From Lachnospiraceae bacterium (GTDB taxonomy: Bacteria; Bacillota; Clostridia; Lachnospirales; Lachnospiraceae): a stretch of DNA of 39,230 nucleotides. The translations under genes were made by a program, and so were the position numbers. Position 1 is the first letter of the stretch, and the number at the start of each line of letters is the position of its first letter. Below, piece after piece: positions 15,727 through 24,951 of this stretch. The notes below the pieces were generated by a model. The model worked only from the letters and a program-made list of their open reading frames with translations. It ran no database searches and had not been told where the DNA came from. The stretch is from positions 1 to 39,230 of the forward strand of contig VSOC01000025.1 of assembly GCA_009774615.1 (NCBI GenBank). The letters run 5' to 3'.

Positions 15727-15961
15727 CGAATCCCTCCCTGATTGTATCATTTATTTTCTTTATCCAATTCATGTAATAATAAGTTATTTTACTGGTTCAT
15801 AAATACTTATCTATTAATATAACTACTTATAGTGCATTTTGTCTATAATTGTAAATATAACCGTTTTAGGTGCAAATTATGCTTTGATTATAAATAGTTC
15901 CAATCTGGAGATATTCGATATTACATTTCTAAAAGCTATACCCTTCCGGGCACGCATGAAC
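15727..15961. promoter_or_regulatory. AT-rich upstream region of the RHH-agrA-agrC transcript
   Basis: 235 bp without a gene. Leftward candidates include TTTACA-N18-TATAAG and TTGCAC-N16-TACAAT; neither is decisive. An ACCGTTTTAG element at 15860-15869 on the plus strand resembles the agr repeats but lacks a convincing partner. No strong terminator for the gene ending at 15962 was seen. Confidence 0.35.
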
Positions 15962-17167
15962 TCAGTTCCCTTTGGGAAGGGCGGACTTCATCCGATAAGG
16001 TATAATTTTCATTCCACGTTCATTAACTTTCTGTCCATCCGGTGTCTTCTCATTCACATACATAGCCCCGTAACTGCGATAATCTAACAAACTATATATC
16101 CACTGTCCTAAACCAGAATCGCCGAATACTTTCCAGAACCATGTTTGCTCTGGAATTTCTTCATATGTAGCAAAATAATATTCATTTCCATCGATCTCCT
16201 GCCAACCGGATAACATAATTCCAGTCTTCCGGTCAAGAAAATACTTCTTTCCATCCTGTTTATCCTCATGCCATCCCTTAATCATTTTCCCAAGGCTTCC
16301 ATCCGATACTTCATGGCAGTAATACCAGATTTTTTCCTCTGCTTTATACCAACCATACGTCATTATCCCTTCCTTATCGAAATGAAACCAGCTATACTTT
16401 TCTTCTTCCTGGGAATATGGGTTGTAGACATAAATCCAACCGTCCTTCGCATAACTGCCATCTCCTCCCTGATATTTCCATTTATGATTTTCTTCACTAA
16501 TCAATTTCCAATTTCCTGTGGATACAGTTCCTGTTTCCTGTGGAGATGAATATAGATAAATCGAATCGGTACGAGAATTTTGGGGATGGGAAATTTCAGA
16601 AGTATTCGTACTATGTTCCGGTTTTTTTCCATTCCATGGGTTTTCACTGGAAAAATCGGGAGTGATGCTGTCAGATTGAATTGCTTCTCCGTAAACACTA
16701 ATGGTCACACTTGCCTCATTATCCTGTTTATTGATAAGCTCTGTATCAGGAATCTGAACTCCATCTACGACAAGATAATCTGTATAAGCTTCGGCCTTTT
16801 TCGTATAATAAAAATATTCGCCGCGTTTTACCCAGCCTTTCTGAATACTCAAATTTTTATCTGTAAATTTCTGGTTGATATTTTCACTTGTAAGGTCAAA
16901 TTTCACCCGTATCCACGCCGGTCCCAATTTATTTTTTATGGTAAGTTTATATCCGGCAAATTCCTTTGGCTTAAAATGCTCTTTTTCTTCTGCTACCGCT
17001 TCTAATTCTACAACCACCTGTTTCGTTGTGTTTTCTGTCGTAAATTCAATTGTTTTTTCGGTTATAAATTTTGTTCTCTTTTCTGCTGCAAATACAGGAA
17101 AACAAAAGAATAGCATCATTATCACCGATAATAGGAACAACAACCAATTCTTTTTTATTTCACACAT
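15962..17167 (-). CDS. Secreted TasA-like domain protein with cell-wall-binding repeats
   Basis: 401 aa. A signal peptide (KKNWLLFLLSVIMMLFFCFPVFAAE) leads into a ~130-residue domain with NKLGPAWIRVKFDLTSENI, GWVKRGEYFYYTKKAEAY and ASVTISVYGEAIQSD, the layout of TasA/camelysin-associated exported domains. After a Ser/Thr-rich linker come several Trp/Tyr/Gly repeats of the choline-binding/cell-wall-binding type (DGWIYVYNP, YSWFHFDKEGIMTYGWYKAEE, KYFLDRKTGIMLSGWQEID, YYF). It is well placed to tether the SipW-exported fibre proteins to the wall. The ATG at 17167 has GGAGG six bases upstream; an ATG six bases earlier abuts the site. Confidence 0.75.
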   Translation of the reverse strand: MCEIKKNWLLFLLSVIMMLFFCFPVFAAEKRTKFITEKTIEFTTENTTKQVVVELEAVAEEKEHFKPKEFAGYKLTIKNKLGPAWIRVKFDLTSENINQKFTDKNLSIQKGWVKRGEYFYYTKKAEAYTDYLVVDGVQIPDTELINKQDNEASVTISVYGEAIQSDSITPDFSSENPWNGKKPEHSTNTSEISHPQNSRTDSIYLYSSPQETGTVSTGNWKLISEENHKWKYQGGDGSYAKDGWIYVYNPYSQEEEKYSWFHFDKEGIMTYGWYKAEEKIWYYCHEVSDGSLGKMIKGWHEDKQDGKKYFLDRKTGIMLSGWQEIDGNEYYFATYEEIPEQTWFWKVFGDSGLGQWIYSLLDYRSYGAMYVNEKTPDGQKVNERGMKIIPYRMKSALPKGN

Positions 17168-17200
17168 ACACATCCTCCTCGTTTAACGTGTTTATCCCTA

Positions 17201-17231
17201 AAGAAAAACAGGGACAGCCAGTCGCTGCCCC
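17201..17231 (-). terminator. Intrinsic terminator after the TasA-like gene
   Basis: An 8-bp stem GGGGCAGC / GCTGTCCC (one G-T pair) with loop GACTG, followed leftwards by TGTTTTTCTTT. It lies 46 bp past the stop of the 201-residue fibre-like gene and would reduce transcription into the wall-binding gene. Confidence 0.8.
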
Positions 17232-17277
17232 CGTTCCCATTCCCTTTCTACCTGCATTTCAATCGATGTTTTAAAAA

Positions 17278-17883
17278 TTAATCCAATCCAAGAGCTGCAG
17301 CCGCTTCAGCCAAGGTAGCATAGCCTTCCGTCTGAATCATCCGACCGGAAATATCAATACTGTCCTTCAATGCTTCCGTCTTGGTAAAATCCGGCACGGT
17401 AAATTCGGTAAATAACGCGCTGGTTTCTCCCTTGGCTGCTACTTTATCCTTATAACCGTAGGTATACTGGGAATCTGTCCCGGCTGTATCGGACTTTTCC
17501 GATTTAATCAACGTCCATTTCCCATCGGTATTAAAGTTGGGAACTACGGCGTCATAGACATCTTCCGCACCATCCAGCGTTGCCTGGAAAGTAGGAACAT
17601 CAACGGTTAAAAACACCCAGGTTTCATAACCGGCGTCTGATACTACCTTTGGATCTTTTGCCACCGTCTTTTTCGGCAGCATATCCTTTGCATTTTCCTC
17701 ATCCCAGCTTGGTTCGACAATCGTTCCCGCCTGCGCACCATCTTCTCCGGCTACAATATTAAACGTATTGACCTTCGTATCCGTAACCGAGGTAAAGGCA
17801 GAATACGCTCCGAATACCGATAACGCCATCGCTCCTGCAATCACACCTGCTTTCACTTTGTTGCTCCATGTTAATCTCTTCAT
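17278..17883 (-). CDS. SipW-dependent TasA/camelysin-like surface protein
   Basis: 201 aa with AAGGAGG before the ATG. The N-terminus MKRLTWSNKVKAGVIAGAMA ... VFGAYSAFTSVTDTKVNTFNIV is a SipW-type signal: long hydrophobic core, then a cleavage region before T-D-T-K-x-N-x-F. The mature part is beta-rich with ETWVFLTVDVPTF and FTEFTVPDFTK and ends AEAAAALGLD; the related 270-residue neighbour has the same TEGxxTLxxAAxxLG end. Likely a fibre or biofilm-matrix subunit. It is followed by a strong terminator, consistent with high expression. Confidence 0.8.
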   Translation of the reverse strand: MKRLTWSNKVKAGVIAGAMALSVFGAYSAFTSVTDTKVNTFNIVAGEDGAQAGTIVEPSWDEENAKDMLPKKTVAKDPKVVSDAGYETWVFLTVDVPTFQATLDGAEDVYDAVVPNFNTDGKWTLIKSEKSDTAGTDSQYTYGYKDKVAAKGETSALFTEFTVPDFTKTEALKDSIDISGRMIQTEGYATLAEAAAALGLD

Positions 17884-18011
17884 TCTTTCGTTCCTCCTTC
17901 ATAAAAAATCGTTATATCAACAGCTTCTCTGCTGTAAATATCTGTATATATTGAAATGGTTATCCACGCCTAAATCCATGGAAGTTCTGCTTCATTTTTT
18001 CTGTTCTCACT

Positions 18012-18815
18012 TTATGGCTGTACGGTTGTCCATAGAATATCGGAGGTAATACCAAGCTTTCTGGCTGCATCATCCAATGTTAAACACCCTTCGGTCTGTA
18101 CTGCCTCTGCCCGAATAATGATATAGTTTTCGCCGCCTTCAAGCTCCTTAAATGCAGGAACCGTAAAGGATTCAAAAACCGGACTCGTTGTTCCATGGGC
18201 CTCAAGCGGCATTTTATACCCATATACATAGGTGATAAGATTTTTCCCATGCTCTCGTCCATAGATCTGCCAATCCTCTTTGTTAATCTCTGGAACAACA
18301 ATCTCAAATGCATTCGTATAATCTACACCATCTCCGGCAAAGGTTACATATTCGTAGGGATTGTCTGCCTTCTCCAATGTGGCCCATTCTTCGGGTATTG
18401 ATACCTCGGTAAATACCCAACATGGATAATTTAGAGTACTTTCAACTCTTGGATCTTTAACTGCGCTTTCCCCTGGCTGCATATCCATCGCATAACCGGC
18501 ATCGGCTTCTTTCCTATCATCCCACTCCGGCTCAACAATAATCAACGCCCCTTCCTGATTCTGCTCTCCTCCAGCCAGAGAGATTAGGTTCAATTTCACT
18601 TCCGATTTTCCAGAAAAATAGGCATATCCGTTATGGATTCCGCTTACAGCCAATAAACTCAAGATAAACGCGGCGCTTCCTGCCTTTATCACCTTTGCCG
18701 GTTTTATTGTTTTCATTCTCTTCGCCTCTTTTATTTTCTTGATTTTTTCTGGCCACTTTTTTCTCTTCGTTTTTCTTTCTTCTACTGCTGCTCTGTTATT
18801 TTCTTTTCCTTTCAT
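18012..18815 (-). CDS. SipW-dependent TasA/camelysin-like surface protein
   Basis: 267 aa from the ATG at 18815 (GTG 9 bases upstream is possible). A Lys-rich N-terminus of about 45 residues precedes the hydrophobic signal (AAFILSLLAVSGIHNGYAYFSGKSEVKLNLISLAGG), typical of SipW substrates. The mature domain has YPCWVFTEVSIPEEWATL, FEIVVPEINKEDWQIYGRE, FESFTVPAF and the end TEGCLTLDDAARKLGITSD, parallel to the 201-residue protein next door. The two are probably major and minor subunits of one surface fibre. Confidence 0.78.
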   Translation of the reverse strand: MKGKENNRAAVEERKTKRKKWPEKIKKIKEAKRMKTIKPAKVIKAGSAAFILSLLAVSGIHNGYAYFSGKSEVKLNLISLAGGEQNQEGALIIVEPEWDDRKEADAGYAMDMQPGESAVKDPRVESTLNYPCWVFTEVSIPEEWATLEKADNPYEYVTFAGDGVDYTNAFEIVVPEINKEDWQIYGREHGKNLITYVYGYKMPLEAHGTTSPVFESFTVPAFKELEGGENYIIIRAEAVQTEGCLTLDDAARKLGITSDILWTTVQP

Positions 18816-18872
18816 CTGCTTCACTTCCTTTTCTCCACACCCTCAACATTTTATCCAATGAACTGCCGCGGT

Positions 18873-19262
18873 CTATCTGCTCTCAAAACACCTTATTACA
18901 GGAACCAAAATCTTTAGTTTTGCTATAACCTTTCCTATAAGCTGACTCCTGGCTATTTTAGCTGCATCTGCCGAAGGATTAGCGTCCCCTTTAAACGTAT
19001 ATCCTTCCTCATCTATGGAAACTATACGATGAATCACAACATTTTTTCCACTCTGGTATGCGAATATATCTCCTTCCTGTGCACGGATAACTGCATTTGC
19101 ATCCGTATCAACAATAACTACTGTTCCTACAGGAAGTGCCGGTTCCATGCTTCCGGTTTTGATATAGTAAAAATCAAACCGAACATTGAGGAAAAGTAAA
19201 ATCGCAACTGCCAATAGAAAGAACCGATTATTCCCTATCCATCGTTTGATTGCTGCTGTCAT
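18873..19262 (-). CDS. sipW: SipW-type signal peptidase I
   Basis: 129 aa from the ATG at 19262 (upstream ATG at 19286 lacks a ribosome site). N-terminal membrane helix NRFFLLAVAILLFLNVRFDF, then the catalytic block IKTGSMEPALPVGTVVIVD (nucleophile Ser) and NVVIHRIVSIDEEGYTFKGD with His in place of the bacterial Lys, the mark of the ER/SipW class. It removes signals from TasA-type proteins, and three such candidates are adjacent. Starts inside the 3' end of the HD-domain gene. Confidence 0.9.
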   Translation of the reverse strand: MTAAIKRWIGNNRFFLLAVAILLFLNVRFDFYYIKTGSMEPALPVGTVVIVDTDANAVIRAQEGDIFAYQSGKNVVIHRIVSIDEEGYTFKGDANPSADAAKIARSQLIGKVIAKLKILVPVIRCFESR

Positions 19263-19845
19263 TTGCTTTTTCCTCTTCCATCCCATAAAGATTTTGTTTT
19301 ACCGGAAACACAATACCGGACATCACCCGCCATATTACAGGATTAAACTGCTCCCCGCTGCCGGTTGCCATTGCACAGTAAATCTCAAAATCATCCATCG
19401 TTTCCCGGTACGGCCTACTATGTTTCATAGCATCATACGCATCCGCTACGCAGATAATCGCTGCAAACAGGCTGATTTCTTTTTTTCTCCGGTATCCTCG
19501 TCCATCATACCGTTCATGGTGATTCCTCACCGCTTCACCGATTTCCTTTGGATAGCCAAGTATCTTTAATAATAAATATCCAAATCCAGCATGGCATTTC
19601 ATCAGCCGATACTCTGCTTTCGTCAGCTTTCCCGGTTTATCCAATAATCTTTTCGGAATAAAAAGTTTCCCAATATCATGGAGTAATGCCGCAGTAAATA
19701 AACAATCAATTTCCTTATCATTCAATCCCAAACACTTTCCCGTTTCCACAGCGTAACGACTGACACGGATAGAATGGGAACAGCCCCATCCATTATGGTT
19801 TTTCAGCTTCATTAACAGTTTTCCTGTTGTTTTTCTCTTGTCCAT
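19228..19845 (-). CDS. HD-GYP-like phosphodiesterase-family protein (variant motif)
   Basis: 205 aa from the ATG at 19845, which has AGGAGG upstream. Motifs HDIGKLFIPKRLLDKPGKL, HAGFGYLLLK, NHHERYDGRGY and CVADAYDAMKHSRPY match the HD-GYP output domain, but the GYP-x-G element reads GYRRK, so c-di-GMP turnover is uncertain. No partner receiver domain is attached. It overlaps sipW by 35 bases, so it is co-translated with the fibre export genes and may control them, or bind rather than cleave a nucleotide. Confidence 0.8.
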   Translation of the reverse strand: MDKRKTTGKLLMKLKNHNGWGCSHSIRVSRYAVETGKCLGLNDKEIDCLFTAALLHDIGKLFIPKRLLDKPGKLTKAEYRLMKCHAGFGYLLLKILGYPKEIGEAVRNHHERYDGRGYRRKKEISLFAAIICVADAYDAMKHSRPYRETMDDFEIYCAMATGSGEQFNPVIWRVMSGIVFPVKQNLYGMEEEKANDSSNQTMDRE

Positions 19846-19931
19846 CCTTTTACCCTCCTGCCTGTATATGGGAACAATAATGGACATCAGGAAACTTATG
19901 TTTAAAAACTTTTTCCGGCAATGCATGGACA

Positions 19932-20348
19932 TCAAAATCCCTGTAATCCTGCGTTGGAAGCACTTGCCTGATAAATCTCCTCAACCTCCTTTTCCTTAAA
20001 CCATTCCGCATCAGACACTTTTGCATCGGATAAACTTGCTGTATTTTTCTTTTTCCCTTGTAAATTTTTATTTGGTAAATACTTTTTCGTTGAAGATGCA
20101 TTAGACTTCGTTGCATTGGATGGCGTTGCCTTGGGCAGCTCATCTTCTGAAAGTTCCGGTTCCTTTTCTTGTTCCAATAAAAACATCTCTTCCATCAATT
20201 CCTGTTCTCCTGAACATGGATGAAGACCAATAATATTTATCTTTAATTCGGACTTTGCCGAGTATCCCCCTGCCATTGCTGGGATACACAACAACAATGT
20301 AACGCTTGCTACTACACATCCATAAATCAGTTTTTTTGACCGTTTCAT
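19932..20348 (-). CDS. Small SipW-type secreted protein
   Basis: 138 aa with AAGGAG before the ATG. A signal KKLIYGCVVASVTLLLCIPAMA leads into GGYSAKSELKINIIGL, parallel to the YFSGKSEVKLNLISL of the larger fibre protein. The rest is acidic and Ser/Asn/Lys-rich with KATPSNATKSNASS and ASASNAG segments and no folded domain I recognise. It is the first gene of the fibre operon; it may be a minor subunit or regulator of assembly. Confidence 0.6.
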   Translation of the reverse strand: MKRSKKLIYGCVVASVTLLLCIPAMAGGYSAKSELKINIIGLHPCSGEQELMEEMFLLEQEKEPELSEDELPKATPSNATKSNASSTKKYLPNKNLQGKKKNTASLSDAKVSDAEWFKEKEVEEIYQASASNAGLQGF

Positions 20349-20462
20349 TTGTATCCAACTCCTTTTTCTATTTTATTTCCCCTTCAAGATACTTATGGGA
20401 AAGAAATAGACAATATAGAAAACGTAAATCTAAAAAGTTCTAAAAACGTTTATCACCAATAC

Positions 20463-22109
20463 TTATGCAGAAAACGACCACCATCCCTTTCCGCAGCTTA
20501 CCAGATACGATACCGGATATTTCTTGTAGGAATAAGATGCATGGGCAGCATTTGGGTCATTGACGGTCACATAGCCGTCCTCGGTAATGCCAGAAAGTAC
20601 AATAAAGTGCCCTGCGGAGGTAAATTCGCTGGGAATACAACTCATAATTACCGGATGACCGGCTTCCAGTTCCTTGATGATATTCGCTGTACTGATCTGC
20701 TTACAGGAAACCCCATAAATACCCGCTACTGCCGGAAAAATATCCCACTTTTGTCCTTCTTTTGTGTGGAAATAATTATAATTGCCGTACTTCTTTGTAA
20801 TCGCTGAAACAATATCGGATGGATATATCCATGTATCCAAGGCATCCGAATCTTCACCTTCCTTCAGATAAGACAGCACCATCGCAAGAGAAGTAACCGA
20901 ACATCCTGACGTTGCGATTGTCCCTCCGCCAAAAGGAACATTGCTCCAGGACTGGCCTCCGCCCTGTGACATGTAGACAATCGGCATACTGCTCCCATTA
21001 TCAGGAATAGACAGCGACTTAGCATCGACAATCACATCACCGATATACATTCCTCCCGAAGTTGCGAAAGAAAAATCAAGACTTCCACCTTTTACCCTAT
21101 AGATTTCCTGCCAGTCCCCGATTCCTCTTAACGCCATCGCCCAGGCTTTATTGTTTTTATTCCAGCCGCCGGACTGCTTAAAGGCTTCCGATAACTCTGG
21201 ATATTTTTCTATCCATTCCATAACATAATCCTGATAAATACAGCCGTTTGCGGTCAATATCGAACCCAAATCACTTAAATATCCTGTAGTTGCTCCATTT
21301 AAAGCCGCAATCCTCTGCCCATTCACCCAACGGTCTGCCTGGCTGGGATGGCGATTCGCTTCTAACTGATACATCTTATTTAACCAGGTACGAATATCAT
21401 CTCCAGGTGAATAAGACTGCCATGCCGAACGAACGCCGCTGTCATACGCCCCGTTCCGAATAGAAAAGCTGTACACCGTTCCTTTAACTGACGGATCATC
21501 AATCTCATCCAGATCAATCCCATGGGAGGCCATCGCCCGTTTTGCCGGCAGATAATACTGGTCATATGCATACTCATCCTGCAGGCGGGAAAATTCTTCT
21601 CGGTCAGCATTATAGGCCCGTACCCAATCTGTCCCTAATCCGGCGCTGCTCAACAATTCTTCTGAACCAGCTCTGTAATGGATATATTTTGAAAGCATTG
21701 CATACTTTACCGGCTCTTTTGATACCACATAAGAAAGGAATCCTGGAAGAGCAAAGGCATAGTCAAACTGGTAGCGGCCATATGCCCTCCCACCGTCGCC
21801 GCCAGCCTGCCCATAGCCAACATTCCCCGATTCAAAGATTGTCCACCCCATCCATATCTCATCCTCATAAACCGTTTCGATTCCCAGACCGATGGCTGCT
21901 TTTACCTCGATAGGAGCCATCATTCCCGAAAGAGAAAATACAGAAACTATCGGAACAAACACAATACCTAAAAAAATTGCAGTAATCTGAATAAGCAGTC
22001 TTTTTCTCCACCATTTCTTTCCGAAACTTCTGTGTTTCCTATGATTCCTATACTTCCTTTTTCTTTTTCTCAATAATTCTTTCCTTCCCCTCTTTTGTGT
22101 TTTTCCCAT
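20463..22109 (-). CDS. Bifunctional cell-wall hydrolase (lysozyme-like plus C39-like peptidase)
   Basis: 548 aa. A basic cytoplasmic start and one membrane helix (LLIQITAIFLGIVFVPIVSVFSL) precede a lysozyme/transglycosylase-like domain (about 75-300): WTIFESGNVGYGQAGGDGG, with Glu as the likely catalyst, and RAYGRYQFD. The C-terminal ~170 residues are a C39-type peptidase-like domain: TSGCSVTSLAMVL (Cys), AGHFIVLSG (His) and VNDPNAA (Asp/Asn). Such two-domain enzymes open peptidoglycan for conjugation machines of Gram-positive elements (VirB1 role). The start is uncertain: the ATG has no good ribosome site, and a TTG at codon 13 follows AAGGAA. Last gene of the transfer operon. Confidence 0.85.
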   Translation of the reverse strand: MGKTQKRGRKELLRKRKRKYRNHRKHRSFGKKWWRKRLLIQITAIFLGIVFVPIVSVFSLSGMMAPIEVKAAIGLGIETVYEDEIWMGWTIFESGNVGYGQAGGDGGRAYGRYQFDYAFALPGFLSYVVSKEPVKYAMLSKYIHYRAGSEELLSSAGLGTDWVRAYNADREEFSRLQDEYAYDQYYLPAKRAMASHGIDLDEIDDPSVKGTVYSFSIRNGAYDSGVRSAWQSYSPGDDIRTWLNKMYQLEANRHPSQADRWVNGQRIAALNGATTGYLSDLGSILTANGCIYQDYVMEWIEKYPELSEAFKQSGGWNKNNKAWAMALRGIGDWQEIYRVKGGSLDFSFATSGGMYIGDVIVDAKSLSIPDNGSSMPIVYMSQGGGQSWSNVPFGGGTIATSGCSVTSLAMVLSYLKEGEDSDALDTWIYPSDIVSAITKKYGNYNYFHTKEGQKWDIFPAVAGIYGVSCKQISTANIIKELEAGHPVIMSCIPSEFTSAGHFIVLSGITEDGYVTVNDPNAAHASYSYKKYPVSYLVSCGKGWWSFSA

Positions 22110-22150
22110 ACGGATTGAGATACTTTGTGGTTATGGTTTAACCGGTTCAT

Positions 22151-24922
22151 CTACTCTGTATCACGCTTTCCCTCATTTACCTCTACACCGCCCAAGGCAA
22201 ACATCTCTTCCATCGTCTTCATCTGGATATTCATTTCGATATTGACATGCCCAAAACAAGTTTTAACATCATGACCATCTGGACAGCCAAAGTGCTCATG
22301 ACCTCCGCAATACCAATATCCGCCGCATCCAAGGGTTAAACGGGAACAATCATGACTACACTCAGGGTTACTGCAACGATGACTGCAATTCCAACAGGCT
22401 TCAGGATTGGAACATGTAGTTCTCTGGGGTTTTCTGCGTCCGAAATTATCCTCTTCATCACCGGAATTGTGGAAACAAGTCCCTGTAGCAACACATCCGG
22501 CATAATCGGTAAACCTCATCTCTGTATTCTCCCGATCTACCTCACATACCTGGTCTTCATTCGGAATCAATAATTCCTCAACAAGATACGGTGCAAATTT
22601 CATTTCTGTGCTTAAATATCCGTCTTTGGCTTCATTGCAGAAATAATGGGTTGTTTCACATCCAGAATCACAACCATACAGCAGACTTTCTGCATAGTCG
22701 TAGGTATGTGAAGACTGATAAAAACAGTCCAACAATTCTAATGCCTCCGCATGATATTCGGCTTGTTGCTGCTGCATCACAACCGCAATGCAAGAAAGAA
22801 TATCCTCTAAATTATTACTTTTTTCCGAATCAAAATGCATGGTTACTCCGCTGACATAATCATCATTTTTGTTCTCTTCCAGGTTATTCGCTCCATTCAC
22901 CCCATAAGAAATCTGCTGCCCTTTTTTATTCAAGGTTTTTGCATAACCGTTAATTATCCCATCAATCTGTGCCTGAAATCTGGTCTGCGCCTGTTCATAC
23001 CGCTGCTGAAATCCCATCTCTTCCGGTGTTGTATACTTTGGATTATTGAAATGCTCCGGCGTATCAAATACCATAACACTTACTACCGAATTTCCTCCCA
23101 TTCCGCCAAGTACTGCAGCCAAAGTAATCTGCAAAAGAACAATCAATCCGATAATCATGACGGCTGGTTTAATCATCCAATGCTTGACCGAATCCACCAT
23201 TATTCCCGTAGAACAGAATATTGCATCCGTAGTCTTATGTACGATATGACCTGCTTTCCGAATCCCATGAACGGTTTTGCTGCCAATGACTTTCATTCCC
23301 CGATAAATGCGGTTCTGTGTAATGGCCGCACCCGCTTTCGTCGCTGCCAAAGATTTTTCCCATGCCCCTATCTGGCTTCCCAATCTCCTGGCTCCCGACA
23401 TGGCAACCAATACCGCCTGCTTCTCTGCTTTCCGAACCATACATTTAGGAAGCTGTTTGACATACATTATTCCCTCATTAACTTCTCTTACCGTACCAGA
23501 AATCTCTTCCTCCAATGCCCTTACTGCCTCAGCCGCCACATCATTACCCAGCGTATGCAACTCGGAAACTATCGTATTTCCAACGACTGTACTCGATTTC
23601 GCTGCAATCCTGCCTGTTGCTTTACTCGCTGCTTTTCCTGTGCCAACGGATGCCTTTACTCCGGCAGCCGATAACGAAACTGCATGTTCCATATAACCTG
23701 ACATAGCTGAAAACTCTTCATCTTCCATCAATTCCTGCTTAACTTCCCGGAAAGTCCATCCCTTGATACTTTCTCTTCCTGATAAAGCCCTTTGCTTTTC
23801 CATGACCCTCCGGTAGTTTTTCTGGTTCCACAAAATAGCATTTAAACCTCCACGAAGAAGATGATACGTTTTTGCATCCAAAACAATCTTTTTTCTGTTG
23901 CCAGATATGCGGATTAACGAGTTTATTTTTCCGTTCTCTGCTTTTTCCAGCTTTAAACCTGGTATCTGACCATTCAGTAGTCTGCGGATAGTTCTCTCAT
24001 CCATTAATCCGTCCGGATCTAAACGAGAAAATTCCGCAGACAATGACGGTGACTTTACAATCTGCCGGATTAATGCTGTGTTTGCCATAAATTCTGCCGA
24101 ATTATGTGCCTCGAAAAAACTTCCCTTCTGCTGTAAAACAGCCTTTTGCGCTGGAGTAAAAAAATTTGTTTCTTCTTTATCCAGGTTTCTACTATATTCC
24201 AAAAATGCATGGATTTCTGATAATTGTACTAATCGGTCAACCCGTTTTTTCAAAGGGTTGCGCTGACCAAGTTTCCGATAATCTATTTTTCCTCCGTTTT
24301 TATCCCTGGAATTGGTTTCCTTTCGGATACGCAAAAGTTTCTCCATATCTGTATCTTCGTGTTTTAAATAATGCTGGAACATCGCTAAATCTCCACGAGT
24401 TACTTTTTCTGGATGAATTATATCAAGATCATCAATATCCCGAAAGATACTCCCTGCATCGGTAAATGAATCCCTGGTAAAAATTTCACCTGCTCGAAGA
24501 TAGCGCTTTATAAACGCTGTATCTTGATAAACTTTTCTTATCTGTGCTTTATCCGCCTGCTTTCCTAAAAAAATTCCCGCCGTTTTAGCATGATTAAACA
24601 CTTTTGATACTTCTGCAGCTTCCTCATCTTTCTCACTGACTAAAGATTGAACAACGTTTTGGGACGGCTTTTTCAATATTTTTTCCGTAGAATTTTTAAT
24701 ATATTTCCGGTGAAAATCCTGGACTTTTAGGTATTGGTTATAATGTTCAATCCGATTAAGCAGTACCGTATTCCTCTGGTCTGTTTTGGGCTGGTAGTAG
24801 GTTTGTTCGCTTATTTTTTTCCTGACTTCACTTTGCTTACTTACGTTTCGTCCACTTTTTTCGCCTTTTCGTTTATTTTCATTCGGTTTTCCCGCATTCT
24901 GTTCTTCCTTATGACCCGGCAT
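22151..24922 (-). CDS. Large conjugation membrane protein with Cys/His-rich C-terminus
   Basis: 923 aa with GGAGG seven bases before the ATG. About 580 residues of charged, helical cytoplasmic sequence lead to one membrane helix (AVMIIGLIVLLQITLAAVLGG), then an extracellular part with a Gln-rich helix and a Cys/His-rich end (CSNPEACWNC, CSNPECSHDC, GCGGYWYCGGHEHFGCPDGH, CFGHVNIEMNIQMKTMEEMF). The GCxG...CxGH...GHxxxxxxI pattern is familiar from membrane proteins next to VirB4 and the wall hydrolase in Clostridia ICEs. It is likely a channel component spanning the envelope. The long cytoplasmic N-terminus is larger than I expect for that family. Confidence 0.65.
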   Translation of the reverse strand: MPGHKEEQNAGKPNENKRKGEKSGRNVSKQSEVRKKISEQTYYQPKTDQRNTVLLNRIEHYNQYLKVQDFHRKYIKNSTEKILKKPSQNVVQSLVSEKDEEAAEVSKVFNHAKTAGIFLGKQADKAQIRKVYQDTAFIKRYLRAGEIFTRDSFTDAGSIFRDIDDLDIIHPEKVTRGDLAMFQHYLKHEDTDMEKLLRIRKETNSRDKNGGKIDYRKLGQRNPLKKRVDRLVQLSEIHAFLEYSRNLDKEETNFFTPAQKAVLQQKGSFFEAHNSAEFMANTALIRQIVKSPSLSAEFSRLDPDGLMDERTIRRLLNGQIPGLKLEKAENGKINSLIRISGNRKKIVLDAKTYHLLRGGLNAILWNQKNYRRVMEKQRALSGRESIKGWTFREVKQELMEDEEFSAMSGYMEHAVSLSAAGVKASVGTGKAASKATGRIAAKSSTVVGNTIVSELHTLGNDVAAEAVRALEEEISGTVREVNEGIMYVKQLPKCMVRKAEKQAVLVAMSGARRLGSQIGAWEKSLAATKAGAAITQNRIYRGMKVIGSKTVHGIRKAGHIVHKTTDAIFCSTGIMVDSVKHWMIKPAVMIIGLIVLLQITLAAVLGGMGGNSVVSVMVFDTPEHFNNPKYTTPEEMGFQQRYEQAQTRFQAQIDGIINGYAKTLNKKGQQISYGVNGANNLEENKNDDYVSGVTMHFDSEKSNNLEDILSCIAVVMQQQQAEYHAEALELLDCFYQSSHTYDYAESLLYGCDSGCETTHYFCNEAKDGYLSTEMKFAPYLVEELLIPNEDQVCEVDRENTEMRFTDYAGCVATGTCFHNSGDEEDNFGRRKPQRTTCSNPEACWNCSHRCSNPECSHDCSRLTLGCGGYWYCGGHEHFGCPDGHDVKTCFGHVNIEMNIQMKTMEEMFALGGVEVNEGKRDTE

Positions 24923-24951
24923 AAACCCACCTCCAGCTAAAAATCTTATCC

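Noticed and set aside
19846..19935. N-terminal extension of the HD-domain protein
   Set aside because: AGGAGG directly precedes the internal ATG at 19845, and the extension has no ribosome site.
22835..23674. 279-residue open frame on the plus strand
   Set aside because: It lies wholly antisense to the 923-residue transfer gene, has no ribosome site and shows a Cys/His/Arg-rich composition typical of a shadow frame.
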